Assembly: GCA_963814955.1 (NCBI GenBank)
Contig: CAWFEX010000003.1
Coordinates: 1-64,000 of the forward strand
Direction of reading: 5' to 3'
DNA from: DATCJA01 sp963814955
Lineage (GTDB): Bacteria > Acidobacteriota > Vicinamibacteria > Vicinamibacterales > UBA2999
Length of the DNA: 64,000 bases
The notes beneath the pieces were generated by a model. That model was not told the DNA's origin. It did no database searches and worked only from the letters and a program-made list of their open reading frames with translations. A program made the position numbers and the translations under genes. Below are positions 21,330-30,577 of the stretch, piece after piece (the first letter of the stretch is position 1; each line of letters starts with the position of its first letter).

Positions 21330-22909
21330 ATGGCGCGAAGAGCGTTGACTTTGGTGGCACTGCTGACGTTCGTGGTCGCTTCCGGCTCGGCGCAGGACGC
21401 GCAAGCGGTCCTGCAGGCGTCGGCGGCAGCCATGGGGCTCAACAACGTCAAGACAATCCAGTACCGGGGACAGGCTGGAACGCTTTGGTCGGGCAGAGCT
21501 TCGACCTGACCGAAGACTGGCCGCGGTTCGAGGTCACTGCGTATACCCGAACCATCGATTACGACGCGAACACCGCACGCGAGGATTTCACGCGCCGGCG
21601 CGGCAGTTACCCGATGCGCGGCGGCGGCGCTCCGTTCGATGGCGACCAGAGGGTCATGCAGGTCGTGAGCGGCGGCTTCGCCTGGAACCTTCAGGGTGAA
21701 AAGCCGGTGCCGCCCGGGCGGCCGTACCTCGAGACGGCGCCGCACAGCGACGTGCGACAACTCGAGATCATGCTGACGCCGCACGGTTTCCTGAAGGCCG
21801 CCATGGCGGCCAAGGACGTCCGCGTGCTATCGACGCCGATCGTCGGTGCGACCAACGCGGGGCTGACCGAGAACGGCCGGCGGGCAACACTGGTGACGTT
21901 CACCGCACTTGGCAAGTACAAGATGGTCGGCACGATCAACGACAAGAACCTCGTCGAGCTCACCACGACCTGGATTCCGACTGCCGTCTACGGCGATACG
22001 CTGTACGAAGTCCGGCATCTCAATTACAAGGATTTTGGCGGCGTGCAGTTCCCGACGACGATCCACGTGCATCAGGGGGATCCGGTGTTCAACCCGGCGC
22101 ACAACATGATGGAGATCCGGGTGACCGACGTGCGTACGAACGTGAACGTGCCCGCGATGCCGGTGCCAGACGAGATCCGGAAGGGTCCGGCCGCGCCGCC
22201 TGTCCGCGCCGAGGCGCAGAAGCTCGCCGACGGCGTGTGGCTGATCGCAGGAGGCTCACATCACAGCGTCGCGGTCGAGTTCGCGGATCACATCGCGATG
22301 GTCGAGGCGCCGCTCGGCGAGGAGCGGTCGATTGCCGTGCTCGAGGCGGTGGCCAAGGTCATTCCCAACAAGCTGGTGCGCTACATCATCAACACCCACC
22401 ATCACTTCGACCATTCGAGCGGCTTGCGCACCTACATCGCGATGGGGTCGACGCTGGTGACGCACAAGGACAACGCAGATTTCTACGAGCAGGTGATGTT
22501 CAGCCCCGCGCCGCGGACGCTGATGCCCGACCGGCTGTCGATGTTCTATCCGAACTTCACGGCCAGCCGGCGGCCCGTCCCGATCGAGCGCGTCAACCAG
22601 AAGTACGTCCTCAGCGATGGCAACCAGATCCTCGAGCTTTATCCGATGCTTGGATCCACGCACATCGGGCCGATGCTCCTCGCCTATCTACCGAAGCAGA
22701 AGATACTGATCAACGCGGATATGTACACGCCGCCCGCGCCGGGCACTACACCTCCGTCGCAGGCAATGCAGGGCGTTGCAGCGTTGGCGAACAATATCCA
22801 GCGGCTGAAGCTGGATGTCGTGCAGCACGCGACGCTGCACGGGATGTCGCCGTCGCCGAATGAAGCGTTCCTCAAGCTCGCCGCGGCGGCGAAGGCGGGG
22901 ACGAACTAG
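21330..22909 (+). CDS. secreted MBL-fold metallo-hydrolase (one frameshift)
   Basis: AGGAGG at 21317-21322 precedes ATG 21330 and a signal peptide (ALTLVALLTFVVASGSAQ). The frame shifts near 21465-21480, then stays open to TAG 22907-22909. The first half is an uncharacterised beta domain. The metallo-beta-lactamase domain occupies the C-terminal 230 residues: NTHHHFDHSSG holds the HxHxDH-type metal site, with further ligands likely in LGSTHIGP and HATLHGMSP. The family includes diverse hydrolases; no substrate can be named. It lies between two paralogous NHL-propeller genes, and the three may share a pathway. Confidence 0.78.
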
Positions 22910-22917
22910 ACAAGGTT

Positions 22918-23036
22918 GGCGGTCCGCGGCTCGATGTATCTCGCCTCGCCGCGGGACCCGCCCCACATGGTGTCAGTACGTGGGCCGGGTCCCGCGGGCG
23001 CGCGTCGATCCATGCGCCCGCGGACCCGGCGTCCTA
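22918..23036. repeat. two adjacent palindromic repeats
   Basis: Left unit 22918-22962 (GGTCCGCGG with CCGCGGGACC arms) and right unit 22978-23036 (GGGCCGGGTCCCGCGGGCGC with GCGCCCGCGGACCCGGC arms, ending CCTAC). They separate the convergent metallo-hydrolase and NHL genes; the right unit reaches the NHL stop codon. Confidence 0.8.
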
Positions 23037-24341
23037 CTTCCACGCCGAATACACAGGCGGCCCCACCAGGAACGCCGGATTGGCGCCCTTGCGCGGACGG
23101 AACTTCTGCAGCCGTCCACCGCCAACCTCGGCGACGTACAGATTGCCTTCCTGGTCGACGCTGGCGCCATGCATGTTGAAGAACGCGCCCGGGAAGTCGC
23201 CCAGCACGCCCCACGAATAGAGCAGCCGCCCGTTGAAGTCCCATTTCGCGATCTTTGCGGTGGTGTCGGTGAAGCCCCACACGCCTGAGCGATCGGCGGG
23301 AATGATGAGGAACTGCAGGTTGGTCTGCGTACCGACCGGCCACTGGTCGACGACTTTGCCCGTGTCGCCGTCGAGTACCTGGATCCGCCGGTTCGATCGG
23401 TCGCTCACATACACCCGTCGCGTCATCGGGTCGGCGGCGATGCCATGCACGGTGTTGAAGTAGCCGGGGCGCGTTTCGCGGCCGCCCGGCATCCCGGGCT
23501 CGCCGGAGGTCCACAGGAACTTGCCCTCCTTGTCGAACTTCGCCACGCGGTTGCCGTTGTAGCCGTCGGCGACGAAGAAGCTGCCGTCGGGCAGCCACGA
23601 CAAGAACGTCGGACGATTGAAGTGGGCGCCGTCGGATCCCGCCTTGCCCGGCGTGCCGATCGTCTGCAGGAGCTGTTTGCCGTCGTTGGTGAACTTGAAG
23701 AGTGCGTGGCTGTGGTCATCGACGATCCACACGTTTTTCTGCGCGTCGTATGGACTGACGTACACCGAGTGTGGACGCTTCATCATCTTGTCCCACTGAG
23801 TCCAGCCTTCGACGAGGTCGCCGGCGGCGTTGAACACGACGATCGTGTGCTCCCACCGCGCGTCCACTCCCATGCGGCCCTGCCACGCCTGTTTCGGGTC
23901 GTCCGGATCGGCCCCTGGCCCGCCAGCGCCGGGCGGGCTCGAGGCCGGGCCCTGAGACGCATTGCGGAATGGCGCCTGCCCGACGGGGAACGACAGGCTC
24001 GGACCGATGTCCGGAACCGCGCGCGCGGCAGGCCGCTGCATCATCGGCAGCTCGCCTCGCTGCACCATGTAAACCCGGTTCGGGCTCTCGGCGAACACCC
24101 CCTGCACGGAGCCCCAGGTCCAGTTCTGGTGGCCGGGGAGATTCGCGAGCGGCTTGGGCCAATCGGCGACCACTTCGTACGGACCGGTAATGTCGAGGCC
24201 GCCTTTTTCTCCCGCGACTGCCGCGAATCCGGCATTTGGCTGGGCTTGGCCCTGAACCGTGACTGAGCTGCTGCCTGCGATCAGCCATCCGCCCAGAAAG
24301 GCCAGCGCGATCGCACCGGGTATTACGACTTTGCTTCGCAT
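23034..24341 (-). CDS. secreted NHL-repeat beta-propeller protein (paralogue 2)
   Basis: A 435-residue propeller related to the gene at 19859-21157. ATG 24339-24341 is chosen because GAGGAG lies 4-5 bp upstream; the in-frame ATG at 24351-24353 overlaps that site. The signal-anchor is IPGAIALAFLGGWLIAG. NHL blades include GSFFVADGYNGNRVAKFDKEGKF and TRRVYVSDRSNRRIQVLDGDTG. The upstream in-frame extension is encoded by a low-complexity repeat and is not believed. The catalytic role is unknown; it is probably periplasmic or membrane-tethered. Confidence 0.85.
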   Translation of the reverse strand: MRSKVVIPGAIALAFLGGWLIAGSSSVTVQGQAQPNAGFAAVAGEKGGLDITGPYEVVADWPKPLANLPGHQNWTWGSVQGVFAESPNRVYMVQRGELPMMQRPAARAVPDIGPSLSFPVGQAPFRNASQGPASSPPGAGGPGADPDDPKQAWQGRMGVDARWEHTIVVFNAAGDLVEGWTQWDKMMKRPHSVYVSPYDAQKNVWIVDDHSHALFKFTNDGKQLLQTIGTPGKAGSDGAHFNRPTFLSWLPDGSFFVADGYNGNRVAKFDKEGKFLWTSGEPGMPGGRETRPGYFNTVHGIAADPMTRRVYVSDRSNRRIQVLDGDTGKVVDQWPVGTQTNLQFLIIPADRSGVWGFTDTTAKIAKWDFNGRLLYSWGVLGDFPGAFFNMHGASVDQEGNLYVAEVGGGRLQKFRPRKGANPAFLVGPPVYSAWK

Positions 24342-24360
24342 CGGTCTCCTCATCGATATC

Positions 24361-24450
24361 GGCTCTAGGCTATGGGCTTTAGGCTTTGGCTTTGGCTTTG
24401 GGGCCGCCGAGAACCTAAAGCCTACAGCCCAGAGCCAAAAGCCAAAAACC
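24361..24450. repeat. low-complexity inverted repeat (GGCTTTGG type)
   Basis: The left arm is built from GGCTTTAGGCTTTGGCTTTGG-like units and the right arm from CCTAAAGCC, CAGCCC and AGCCAAAAGCC. It can fold into one long imperfect hairpin centred near 24405. It sits in the divergent gap between an NHL gene and the VWFA gene. Confidence 0.8.
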
Positions 24451-24540
24451 TTTATGATGAAGGCCGGTAGTCTAGCCCTCGACCGCAACGTCGTCAACGA
24501 CTACACTAGCGCGAGAAACTGCCGAAATACGGGTGTTTTT

Positions 24541-26784
24541 ATGAATAAAACCGCGCGTCTGTATCTTCTCTGCCTGTCGACGCTCCTCCTGCTCGTCGGT
24601 GTCGTGTCGGTCTTGGATGAGACGAGCCCGCGGTGGCTGGATCGCACCCTGCTCGGGGTCGTCCTCGACGCCCAGCAGCCGCCCGCGCAAGCGCCGCCGC
24701 AAACGCCCGCAAACCAGCAGCCGCAAACGCCCGCAAACCAGCAGCCCTCGGTGACTTTCCGTGCCGAAACCAACTTCGTCGAAGTCCACGCCATCGTGAC
24801 CGACGAGAAAGGGGCGTTCGTCAAGGATCTCACGCAGGCCGATTTCGAGGTGTACGAGGATGGGCGCCTTCAGGCGCCTACCGTGTTCTCGATGGTCGAC
24901 CTCGCGATCGAACGTCCGTTCACGCCCGTCAATGCCGGCGCACCGATCGAGCCGGACGTGCGCGCGACCACGCGTACTTTCGACGGTCGCATATACATCT
25001 TCCTGCTCGACGATCTTCACACCTATGTGACGCGGACCAACAACGTCCGCGAGCTCGTGAAGCGATTCATCGACCAGTACATGGCCACTGACGATCTCGC
25101 CGCGGTCGTGTTTACGAGCGGCCGGCAGGAGTCGGGGCAGGAGTTGACCAACAATCGGCAGCTCCTGAAGGCCGCGGTCGATCGGTTTCAGGGTCAGAAG
25201 CTTCCATCGGCGGGAGCGGAGAAGCTGGCGATCCATCTGCGTGAGGCGGCCAACGAAACGGATCCCGATACCGGCGGGTCGGCGCCCATCCGATCGGTAG
25301 AAGGCCTTCAGCGGGCGCAGTCGGTTCGCGACCCGTACGACGAGCAGCGTGCGTTCAACGCCAGGCGATCGTTCGACGCCATCGAGAACGTGTCGCAGTG
25401 GCTGGCGGATGTGCAGGGCCGCCGCAAGGCGCTTCTGTTCTTCAGCGAAGGATTCGACTACGACATCTACCAGCCGTTCTTCATCAATCGCCAGAGCGAC
25501 CTGATCATCACCGAAGCGCGCGAGGCGGTTGCTGCCGCGCAGCGGGCAAACGTCAACGTGTACGGCATCGATCCCCGCGGCATGAGCCAGTTCGGCGAGA
25601 TGATGGAAATCAGCTCGCGGTCGGATTACCCGCAGCTCGACTACGGCACCTTTCGCGGTCAGCTGCGCGAACTGCTGCTCGCGCAGGAAAGCCTGATTTC
25701 GCTCTCCGATGAAACGGGCGGGATTCCGATCGTGAACTCCGGCGACCTGGCTGGCGGGCTCGCCCGAATCGTCCTCGACAACAGCCGCTATTACCTGCTG
25801 GGCTACTACAGCGATTCAACGAAGTGGTCGCGGAATCGTTTTCTGAAGATTGAGGTCAAGGTCAAGCGGCCCGGTCTGCAGATTCGGTCGCGAAAGGGAT
25901 ACCTGCCGCCCGACACGCGCGCAATCGCACGGACAGCGGAGGCCGATCTGAAGAACGGAACGACGCCCGCGCTTCGAGCGGCCCTGAATAAACCGGTCCC
26001 CATTGGCGACCTGCCGTTCAGAGCGTTCGCGGCGCCGCTCCGTGCGGCCGACAACAAGGGACAAGTGCTCGTGGCCGTTGAGATAGACGGTCCGGGACTT
26101 CGTTACGTAGAGAAAGACGGCCGCTTTGTCGAGTCGGTGGAAGTATCGATCGTTGCGGCGGACCAGCGCGCCAAGGTCCAGGGCGGCGACCGTCAGACGT
26201 TCAACCTGAACCTCATGCCGGAGACGCGTGAACGGGTGAATCGCGCGGGCGTGAGACTGATCTCACAGGTCGCGCTTCCGCCCGGGCGCTACCAGATCCG
26301 CATCGGTGCCCACGAAGCAACGGGTGGAGCGGTAGGCACGCTGCCGTACGACCTGGAGATCCCGGACTATGCGAAGACACCGTTCTCGCTGAGCGGCGTT
26401 TTCCTCACGTCTTCGTCCGCTGGCGCGTACGCGACCGGCAGCACCGAAACCGACTGGAACGGGCTGCTCCCGTCGCCGCCGGTTGCCACGCGGGTGTTCA
26501 GTCCTTCAGACACGATCACGTGGTTCACCGAGGTGTACGACAATTCAACCGACACCGCCCACGGGATCACGTTTACGAGCACCATTCAGGGTGCACAGGA
26601 CGGGCGGACGATCGTTCAGTCACGCGACACGCGGGTCGTTCAGCGCCGCGGTCAGGGACACGGTTTTACGACCGACTATCCGCTGCGCGACTTGAAACCC
26701 GGGATGTACGTGCTGCGGGTCGAGGCTGCGTCTACGATGGGCGGCCAGATGGCGCAACGCGACCTGCTGTTCGAGGTGAAATAG
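24541..26784 (+). CDS. VWFA-related acidobacterial-type protein
   Basis: A secreted 747-residue protein with a signal-anchor (LYLLCLSTLLLLVGVVSV) and a short Pro/Gln tandem (PQTPANQQ twice). An N-terminal beta domain (FRAETNFVEVHAIVTDEKGAFV) leads to a von Willebrand A-like domain with IFLLDDLHTYVTR at the MIDAS position and KALLFFSEGFDYD. The region SRYYLLGYYS near the end of that domain is typical of the VWFA-related family TIGR03436, which is strongly expanded in acidobacteria. C-terminal beta domains follow. These proteins are thought to mediate surface or envelope interactions; a specific partner is not known. The frame is intact. Confidence 0.88.
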   Translation: MNKTARLYLLCLSTLLLLVGVVSVLDETSPRWLDRTLLGVVLDAQQPPAQAPPQTPANQQPQTPANQQPSVTFRAETNFVEVHAIVTDEKGAFVKDLTQADFEVYEDGRLQAPTVFSMVDLAIERPFTPVNAGAPIEPDVRATTRTFDGRIYIFLLDDLHTYVTRTNNVRELVKRFIDQYMATDDLAAVVFTSGRQESGQELTNNRQLLKAAVDRFQGQKLPSAGAEKLAIHLREAANETDPDTGGSAPIRSVEGLQRAQSVRDPYDEQRAFNARRSFDAIENVSQWLADVQGRRKALLFFSEGFDYDIYQPFFINRQSDLIITEAREAVAAAQRANVNVYGIDPRGMSQFGEMMEISSRSDYPQLDYGTFRGQLRELLLAQESLISLSDETGGIPIVNSGDLAGGLARIVLDNSRYYLLGYYSDSTKWSRNRFLKIEVKVKRPGLQIRSRKGYLPPDTRAIARTAEADLKNGTTPALRAALNKPVPIGDLPFRAFAAPLRAADNKGQVLVAVEIDGPGLRYVEKDGRFVESVEVSIVAADQRAKVQGGDRQTFNLNLMPETRERVNRAGVRLISQVALPPGRYQIRIGAHEATGGAVGTLPYDLEIPDYAKTPFSLSGVFLTSSSAGAYATGSTETDWNGLLPSPPVATRVFSPSDTITWFTEVYDNSTDTAHGITFTSTIQGAQDGRTIVQSRDTRVVQRRGQGHGFTTDYPLRDLKPGMYVLRVEAASTMGGQMAQRDLLFEVK

Positions 26785-26790
26785 GATCAC

Positions 26791-26857
26791 GGGCCACAGG
26801 GGCACAGAGACACAGAGAATAGGTTAATAATCTCCGTGTCTCCCTGACTCCGTGGCC
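26791..26857. repeat. low-complexity inverted repeat (CACAGAGA type)
   Basis: GGGCCACAGGGGCACAGAGA is faced by TCTCCGTGTCTCCCTGACTC and CGTGGCC. The same kind of element is at 46729-46797. It directly follows the VWFA gene and could act as a transcript-end structure, although it lacks a T tract. Confidence 0.8.
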
Positions 26858-26868
26858 ATGGCCAGTAC

Positions 26869-26891
26869 GTAGTGTCCGGCTTCAGCCGGAC
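26869..26891 (+). repeat. single REP element (GTAGTGTCCGGC family)
   Basis: GTAG followed by TGTCCGGC-TTCA-GCCGGAC, identical in core to the units at 3251-3322 and 36273-36340. It ends 16 bp before the start of the DUF1330 gene. Confidence 0.85.
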
Positions 26892-26907
26892 CGACATATC
26901 AACTCCT

Positions 26908-27210
26908 ATGCCGGCATATTGGGTGGCGCGCTCTCGCATCATTGATCCGGTGGCGTACAAGAAATACACCGATCGAATTCCCGCGATCATGAAGCAGTAC
27001 GGGGGCAAGGTTCTCGCCCGCGGCGGAAAATACAAGATCATGGAAGGTCCCGAAACCTTCCATCGTTTCGTCGTCATCGAATTTCCCACCTTGGAACAGG
27101 CGGTCGCGTGCTTCGAATCGCCGGAGTATCAGGAGGCCGCCGCGTTTCGCAAGGACGGCGGCGGGGTTGTCGAGAACGTAATCGTGGAAGGCGGCGACGC
27201 CACGAAGTAG
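26908..27210 (+). CDS. DUF1330 family protein
   Basis: A 100-residue protein from ATG 26908 to TAG 27208-27210, the usual size for DUF1330, a dimeric alpha-beta barrel (ferredoxin-like) family. The characteristic blocks are present: PVAYKKYTDRIPAIM, YGGKVLARGG, and FPTLEQAVACFESPEYQEA. The biochemical role of the family is unsettled. A REP element lies immediately upstream, so its leader is repeat-derived. The frame is intact. Confidence 0.88.
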   Translation: MPAYWVARSRIIDPVAYKKYTDRIPAIMKQYGGKVLARGGKYKIMEGPETFHRFVVIEFPTLEQAVACFESPEYQEAAAFRKDGGGVVENVIVEGGDATK

Positions 27211-27673
27211 GTGGTAGGTGGTAGTCGGAGGCCTTTAGGCCTCCGATGCGCCTGTTCTTCAACCAAGAACTTCGGCGGACCACCATAGCCTTGGCGACGG
27301 TGGTTAGCCGGACCGAGATGGCTGGACCCGAGATCGCGGGCAATTTCGATCGCGCTGACAGGCATGCCGCCTGCGGCCGCGGGCGCTGCGGCCGGGAAAG
27401 CGCCCTTCGCTCTTGCTCTTTCGCTCCCGCGTCGACTACTTGCTGATTCGAGGCGGCATCCGTTTCGCGGCTTGAAACGCCTGTGCTGATTCGCGGCAGC
27501 CAGAACGCGATGCCGGAAGTCGTCGCGAGGAATCGCTACGGCCGCTTTCCGGCTGACGCAATGCGGTCGGCCTTGCGCACGCGTCCGCGGCCGGCATGCC
27601 TGCCAGCGCCGCACGCGGGTCCGGAAATCACTGGTCTCATGTGTGAGTTCGTCGTCGGGCCTCGATGCTGTCG
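27211..27673. other. gene-poor stretch left of the integron array
   Basis: After the REP-like palindrome at 27221-27246 I find no supported gene. Minus-strand open frames here have compositions typical of GC-rich noise. It could be the remains of an older cassette, since an attC site begins at 27674. Confidence 0.4.
27221..27246 (+). repeat. REP-like palindrome (CGGAGGCC family)
   Basis: GTAG followed by TCGGAGGCC-TTTA-GGCCTCCGA, a perfect 9-bp stem. Related units are at 32691-32716 and 56842-56867. Confidence 0.8.
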
Positions 27674-27755
27674 GCCCAACGCGCCGAATGAGCTGCGCGC
27701 CGCAGTGACAGGATCACACGGGAGGGTGGGCGCCGGCTCCATTCGATTGTTAGAC
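27674..27755 (-). other. attC site 1
   Basis: Ends GCCCAAC (27674-27680) and GTTAGAC (27749-27755). Arm CGAATG-AGC (27685-27693) pairs with GCT-CATTCG (27736-27738 and 27740-27745), leaving C27739 unpaired. It follows the M20 amidohydrolase cassette. Confidence 0.85.
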
Positions 27756-27799
27756 AGCCGGTCCTCCTGAACCGAGAACGCGCTTCCAGCGGTACAGCG

Positions 27800-29244
27800 C
27801 TACCGCGCGCGGTAATCAAGCGGCGGTGGGCGATTGCCAATCAGCGCTTTGTAGACGAAGTCTGATCCGACGCGTTTCCGATATTCCGCTTTCGCATCAT
27901 TCAGAGCTTGCGTGTCGGTGAAGAGATCGATAGCGGTCAACGTGAGTGTCTTCGCGGCCACGAGCATCCCCTTCACTCCGATACTGGTACCGCTCGCCGC
28001 AGCCGCTTGCCATGAATGACTTGCTGTACCTGGCACCCACGTCGCTGTGCGAAGGCCCGCGGTGGGAGCCGCCCAGCTTACGTCCGCAACGTCAGTCGAC
28101 CCGCCCGCCTCCTTCAGTTCAAGTTGCTCAATCCGGTTTGCGTTGGTCAAAGGCGGTGCGTTGGCCCCGAAACTCATACGGATCCGTTCGGCAAACACTT
28201 GCTCCTCCGAAGAGGTACCTGTACGCCTCCGACCTTTCTAAGATTCCGGTCCATGACCAGTGCAAGCGCCTCGCTCGGGAGCATGGCGTAAACGGCGTGG
28301 ATAATTTCGTGCTCGACGGTGGTGCCAGTGCCCAATGCCGCGCCTTGGGAGGTCTTGACCAGCCGATCGAAGATCTCGGCCACCTGCTTCGAGTCTGGAT
28401 GACGGACGTAGTAATAGACCTCAGCGAAGTCCGGCACCACATTCGGAGCGGCGCCGCCGTTGGTGATCACGTAGTGCATGCGCGTGTCTTCGGGCACATG
28501 CTCACGCATGAGATTTGCCATGTGGTTCATGGCCTCTACGCCGTCAAGAGCCGAGCGACCACGCTCCGGAGCAGCGGCAGCATGCGCGGAGACACCACGG
28601 AAGCGGAATTTCGCTGACAGATTGGCCAGTGAGCTGCCAGGGCTTGCATCATTACTAGAGCCGGCATGCCAGTGCAACACGGCATCGACATCGCGAAACA
28701 GCCCTTCGCGGACCATGTAGACTTTGCCCGCACCGCCCTCTTCCGCAGGTGTTCCGTACAGACGAATGGTGCCCTTAGCTCCGGTACGCGTCAGCCATTC
28801 TTTCACTGCAATGGCAGCTGCGGTAGAACCCGCGCCGAACAGATTGTGACCGCATGCGTGACCTGCCTCTTTGGTTGGGAGAGGCTTACGATCGGCAACC
28901 GCGTCCTGGGTGATACCAGGCAGAGCGTCGTACTCAGCCAGGATCGCGATGACAGGTTGCCCAGCACCGTACGACGCAACAAATGCCGTCGGCATACCCG
29001 CCGTACCAGACTCGATTCTGAACCCCGCCCCACGTAGCTGCTGCTGGAGGAGAGCACAGCTCTCGGTTTCGCGATAGCCCACTTCCGCGAGGTCCCAGAT
29101 TTGACGTGCAATCTGCGCGTATCGATCACGGTTCGCGTCAATCGAAGAGAGAACGGCCTGCGTATGATCCTGACCCTGACTGCTGGACCCCGTCACGAGC
29201 GCGACCAAGCAACATCCCACAAATATGCGTGCTAGAGCACTCAT
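27800..29244 (-). CDS. secreted M20-family amidohydrolase in a cassette (one frameshift)
   Basis: The gene starts at ATG 29242-29244 with a signal peptide (FVGCCLVALVTGSSSQG). The body matches M20 amidohydrolases of the aminobenzoyl-glutamate hydrolase (AbgB) type: EYDALPGITQ, the metal-binding KEAGHACGHNLFGAGS, GTPAEEGGAGK, and RGVSAHAAAAPERGRSALDGVE in the dimerisation domain. A frameshift near 28215 is needed to join the C-terminal part, which ends at TAG 27800-27802. It would cleave an amide or acylated amino acid outside the cytoplasm. At about 1.5 kb it is large for a cassette. attC sites lie 43 bp before its start and 45 bp after its stop. Confidence 0.8.
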
Positions 29245-29286
29245 AAGAGTTCCTCCTCCAAACAGCAGATCATTTTCCCTCTCGCT

Positions 29287-29355
29287 GTCTAACGTTTCGA
29301 ATGAGCCGCGCGCGACAGAATATCACTGCGCGTCGGCTCCATTCGAAGGTTAGCC
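29287..29355 (-). other. attC site 2
   Basis: Ends GTCTAAC (29287-29293) and GTTAGCC (29349-29355). Arm TTCGAATG-AGCCG (29296-29308) pairs with CGGCT-CATTCGAA (29334-29338, 29340-29347), leaving C29339 unpaired. This is the clearest site, with 13 paired bases. Confidence 0.92.
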
Positions 29356-29814
29356 AGCACTTCGACTTGATCGTTCCCAATGCGCCGGCACGACATCGAC
29401 TTTCAAATATTTCTTGAAATCAGCCATGTGCTCTCGAATATCTGGAAGCGACGCATCGTCACCCAGTCCTCGGCGCCAGGTGCGCCGGTCAATGGTACCG
29501 AGCACGACGTAGTCCGGCGGCTTGACCGTGGCGGAAAGACCAGCGGCGATGATGACGTTCTCCAATTCGACTCGATCGACGATCAGCGTTTCGCACATTA
29601 AACAGAGCCGGCATGTTTTGTTCAGAAGAACGAGTCTCGGTCCGCCTGGATGTTCGACATGAACGACCAGCGGGAGTTTGCGAATCCGAGTCGATGCATC
29701 ACAGCTCGGGCACTTCGTGAATCTTTCGCGAACGTGCGGGTTGAGCACGAATGAATATCGCGGCGGCAACGCGCCCATGCGAAGTCGGTTCGTCATTCGA
29801 CGCGGTTTGCCCAT
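29350..29814 (-). CDS. cassette hypothetical protein with two Cys pairs
   Basis: A 154-residue protein that I do not recognise. It contains KCPSCDA near residue 35 and TCRLCLMC near residue 67, suggesting a small zinc-binding knuckle. The C-terminal half is mixed helix and strand (ADFKKYLKVDVVPAHW). Its TAA stop (29350-29352) is supplied by the core of the attC site, as often happens in cassettes. It shares a cassette with the 112-residue protein upstream, 30 bp away. No signal peptide or membrane segment is present. Confidence 0.7.
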   Translation of the reverse strand: MGKPRRMTNRLRMGALPPRYSFVLNPHVRERFTKCPSCDASTRIRKLPLVVHVEHPGGPRLVLLNKTCRLCLMCETLIVDRVELENVIIAAGLSATVKPPDYVVLGTIDRRTWRRGLGDDASLPDIREHMADFKKYLKVDVVPAHWERSSRSAG

Positions 29815-29844
29815 TGTTGCGAGCTTAACGCACGTCGCTGCGGC

Positions 29845-30183
29845 TCACGATGCCGAGAGATCGTGTTCGTAGAATTCGATTAAGCCGGCGATGTGCTGCA
29901 CAAGTTCCGCGGGCAGCTCCTCTTTGCGAAGCACGCCGGCAGCAACCGCTGATGCGATCGCCGGCTCAAGGTGTGTCGTCGCGTATCTTTTCCAAATGTC
30001 CCGCGCAGTGTCCTGATGGAATCGATGCACGAGCTCGTTGAGCTCGAACGAATCAATTTCGCCACGATCCCATCGATTGAATTGCACGCGGAGCTCGCTG
30101 AGGGCTTTGCGCAAATCGCGATCGTGAGCGATCCCCGCCCATTCTCGGACTAAGCGTTTGATCCGTTTGGGGACTTCCTGCAT
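29845..30183 (-). CDS. cassette hypothetical helical protein
   Basis: A 112-residue, charged, largely helical protein (VPKRIKRLVREWAG, then LRKALSELRVQFNRWDRGEI). It starts 11 bp inside attC site 3, so it is the first gene of its cassette. No known domain is recognised. Because it is small, alpha-helical and cassette-borne it could be one half of a toxin-antitoxin or immunity pair, but nothing in the sequence proves this. Confidence 0.65.
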   Translation of the reverse strand: MQEVPKRIKRLVREWAGIAHDRDLRKALSELRVQFNRWDRGEIDSFELNELVHRFHQDTARDIWKRYATTHLEPAIASAVAAGVLRKEELPAELVQHIAGLIEFYEHDLSAS

Positions 30184-30193
30184 CGGTTTGTCT

Positions 30194-30277
30194 GGCTAAC
30201 GTGTCGCGCTGAGCCGCGCGCCGCGGCGACACGTTATCACGGCCAGCGGGCGCGACGGCTCCAGCGCGGTGTTAGGC
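30194..30277 (-). other. attC site 3
   Basis: Ends GGCTAAC (30194-30200) and GTTAGGC (30271-30277). Arm GCGCTG-AGCCG (30206-30216) pairs with CGGCT-CAGCGC (30256-30260, 30262-30267), leaving C30261 unpaired. Confidence 0.9.
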
Positions 30278-30289
30278 AGCTTCCCCAAT

Positions 30290-30553
30290 TCAAGAATTCA
30301 GGGCCAAATCTGATAGGGTACGGGCCCAGAACAACAGGACCCAGATGCACATCGATCCAATCAGGCCACAAGCGGCGATTCCAACGACTGGAAGCTTGTC
30401 CGCGAGAAAGCCCAGGATGTACATAACAAGACCACCAGCCAGAATACCTGGCAGCCCAAGAAGAAACCGCGGGTACCAAACCTCTGGAAAGAGCATAAGC
30501 CCAAGAATAGCGAACACCAGCGTCGCAGGTGCACCAGCGAAGGCCACTGCCAC
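30290..30553 (-). CDS. cassette small membrane protein
   Basis: An 87-residue protein with about three transmembrane helices (AGAPATLVFAILGLMLF, FLLGLPGILAGGLVMYILGF, GIAACGLIGSMCIWVLLF). The likely start is GTG 30551-30553; an in-frame TAA lies a few codons upstream. It ends 13 bp before attC site 3. It may be a second gene of the cassette or the frameshifted end of the zinc-ribbon protein upstream. Function unknown. Confidence 0.5.
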   Translation of the reverse strand: MAVAFAGAPATLVFAILGLMLFPEVWYPRFLLGLPGILAGGLVMYILGFLADKLPVVGIAACGLIGSMCIWVLLFWARTLSDLALNS

Positions 30554-30577
30554 ACCAGGTATCCCGAGGCCGGAGGA

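Noticed and set aside
27129..27614. 161-residue minus-strand frame left of the integron array
   Set aside because: It overlaps the DUF1330 gene and a REP palindrome, has noise-like composition and no attC-appropriate position.
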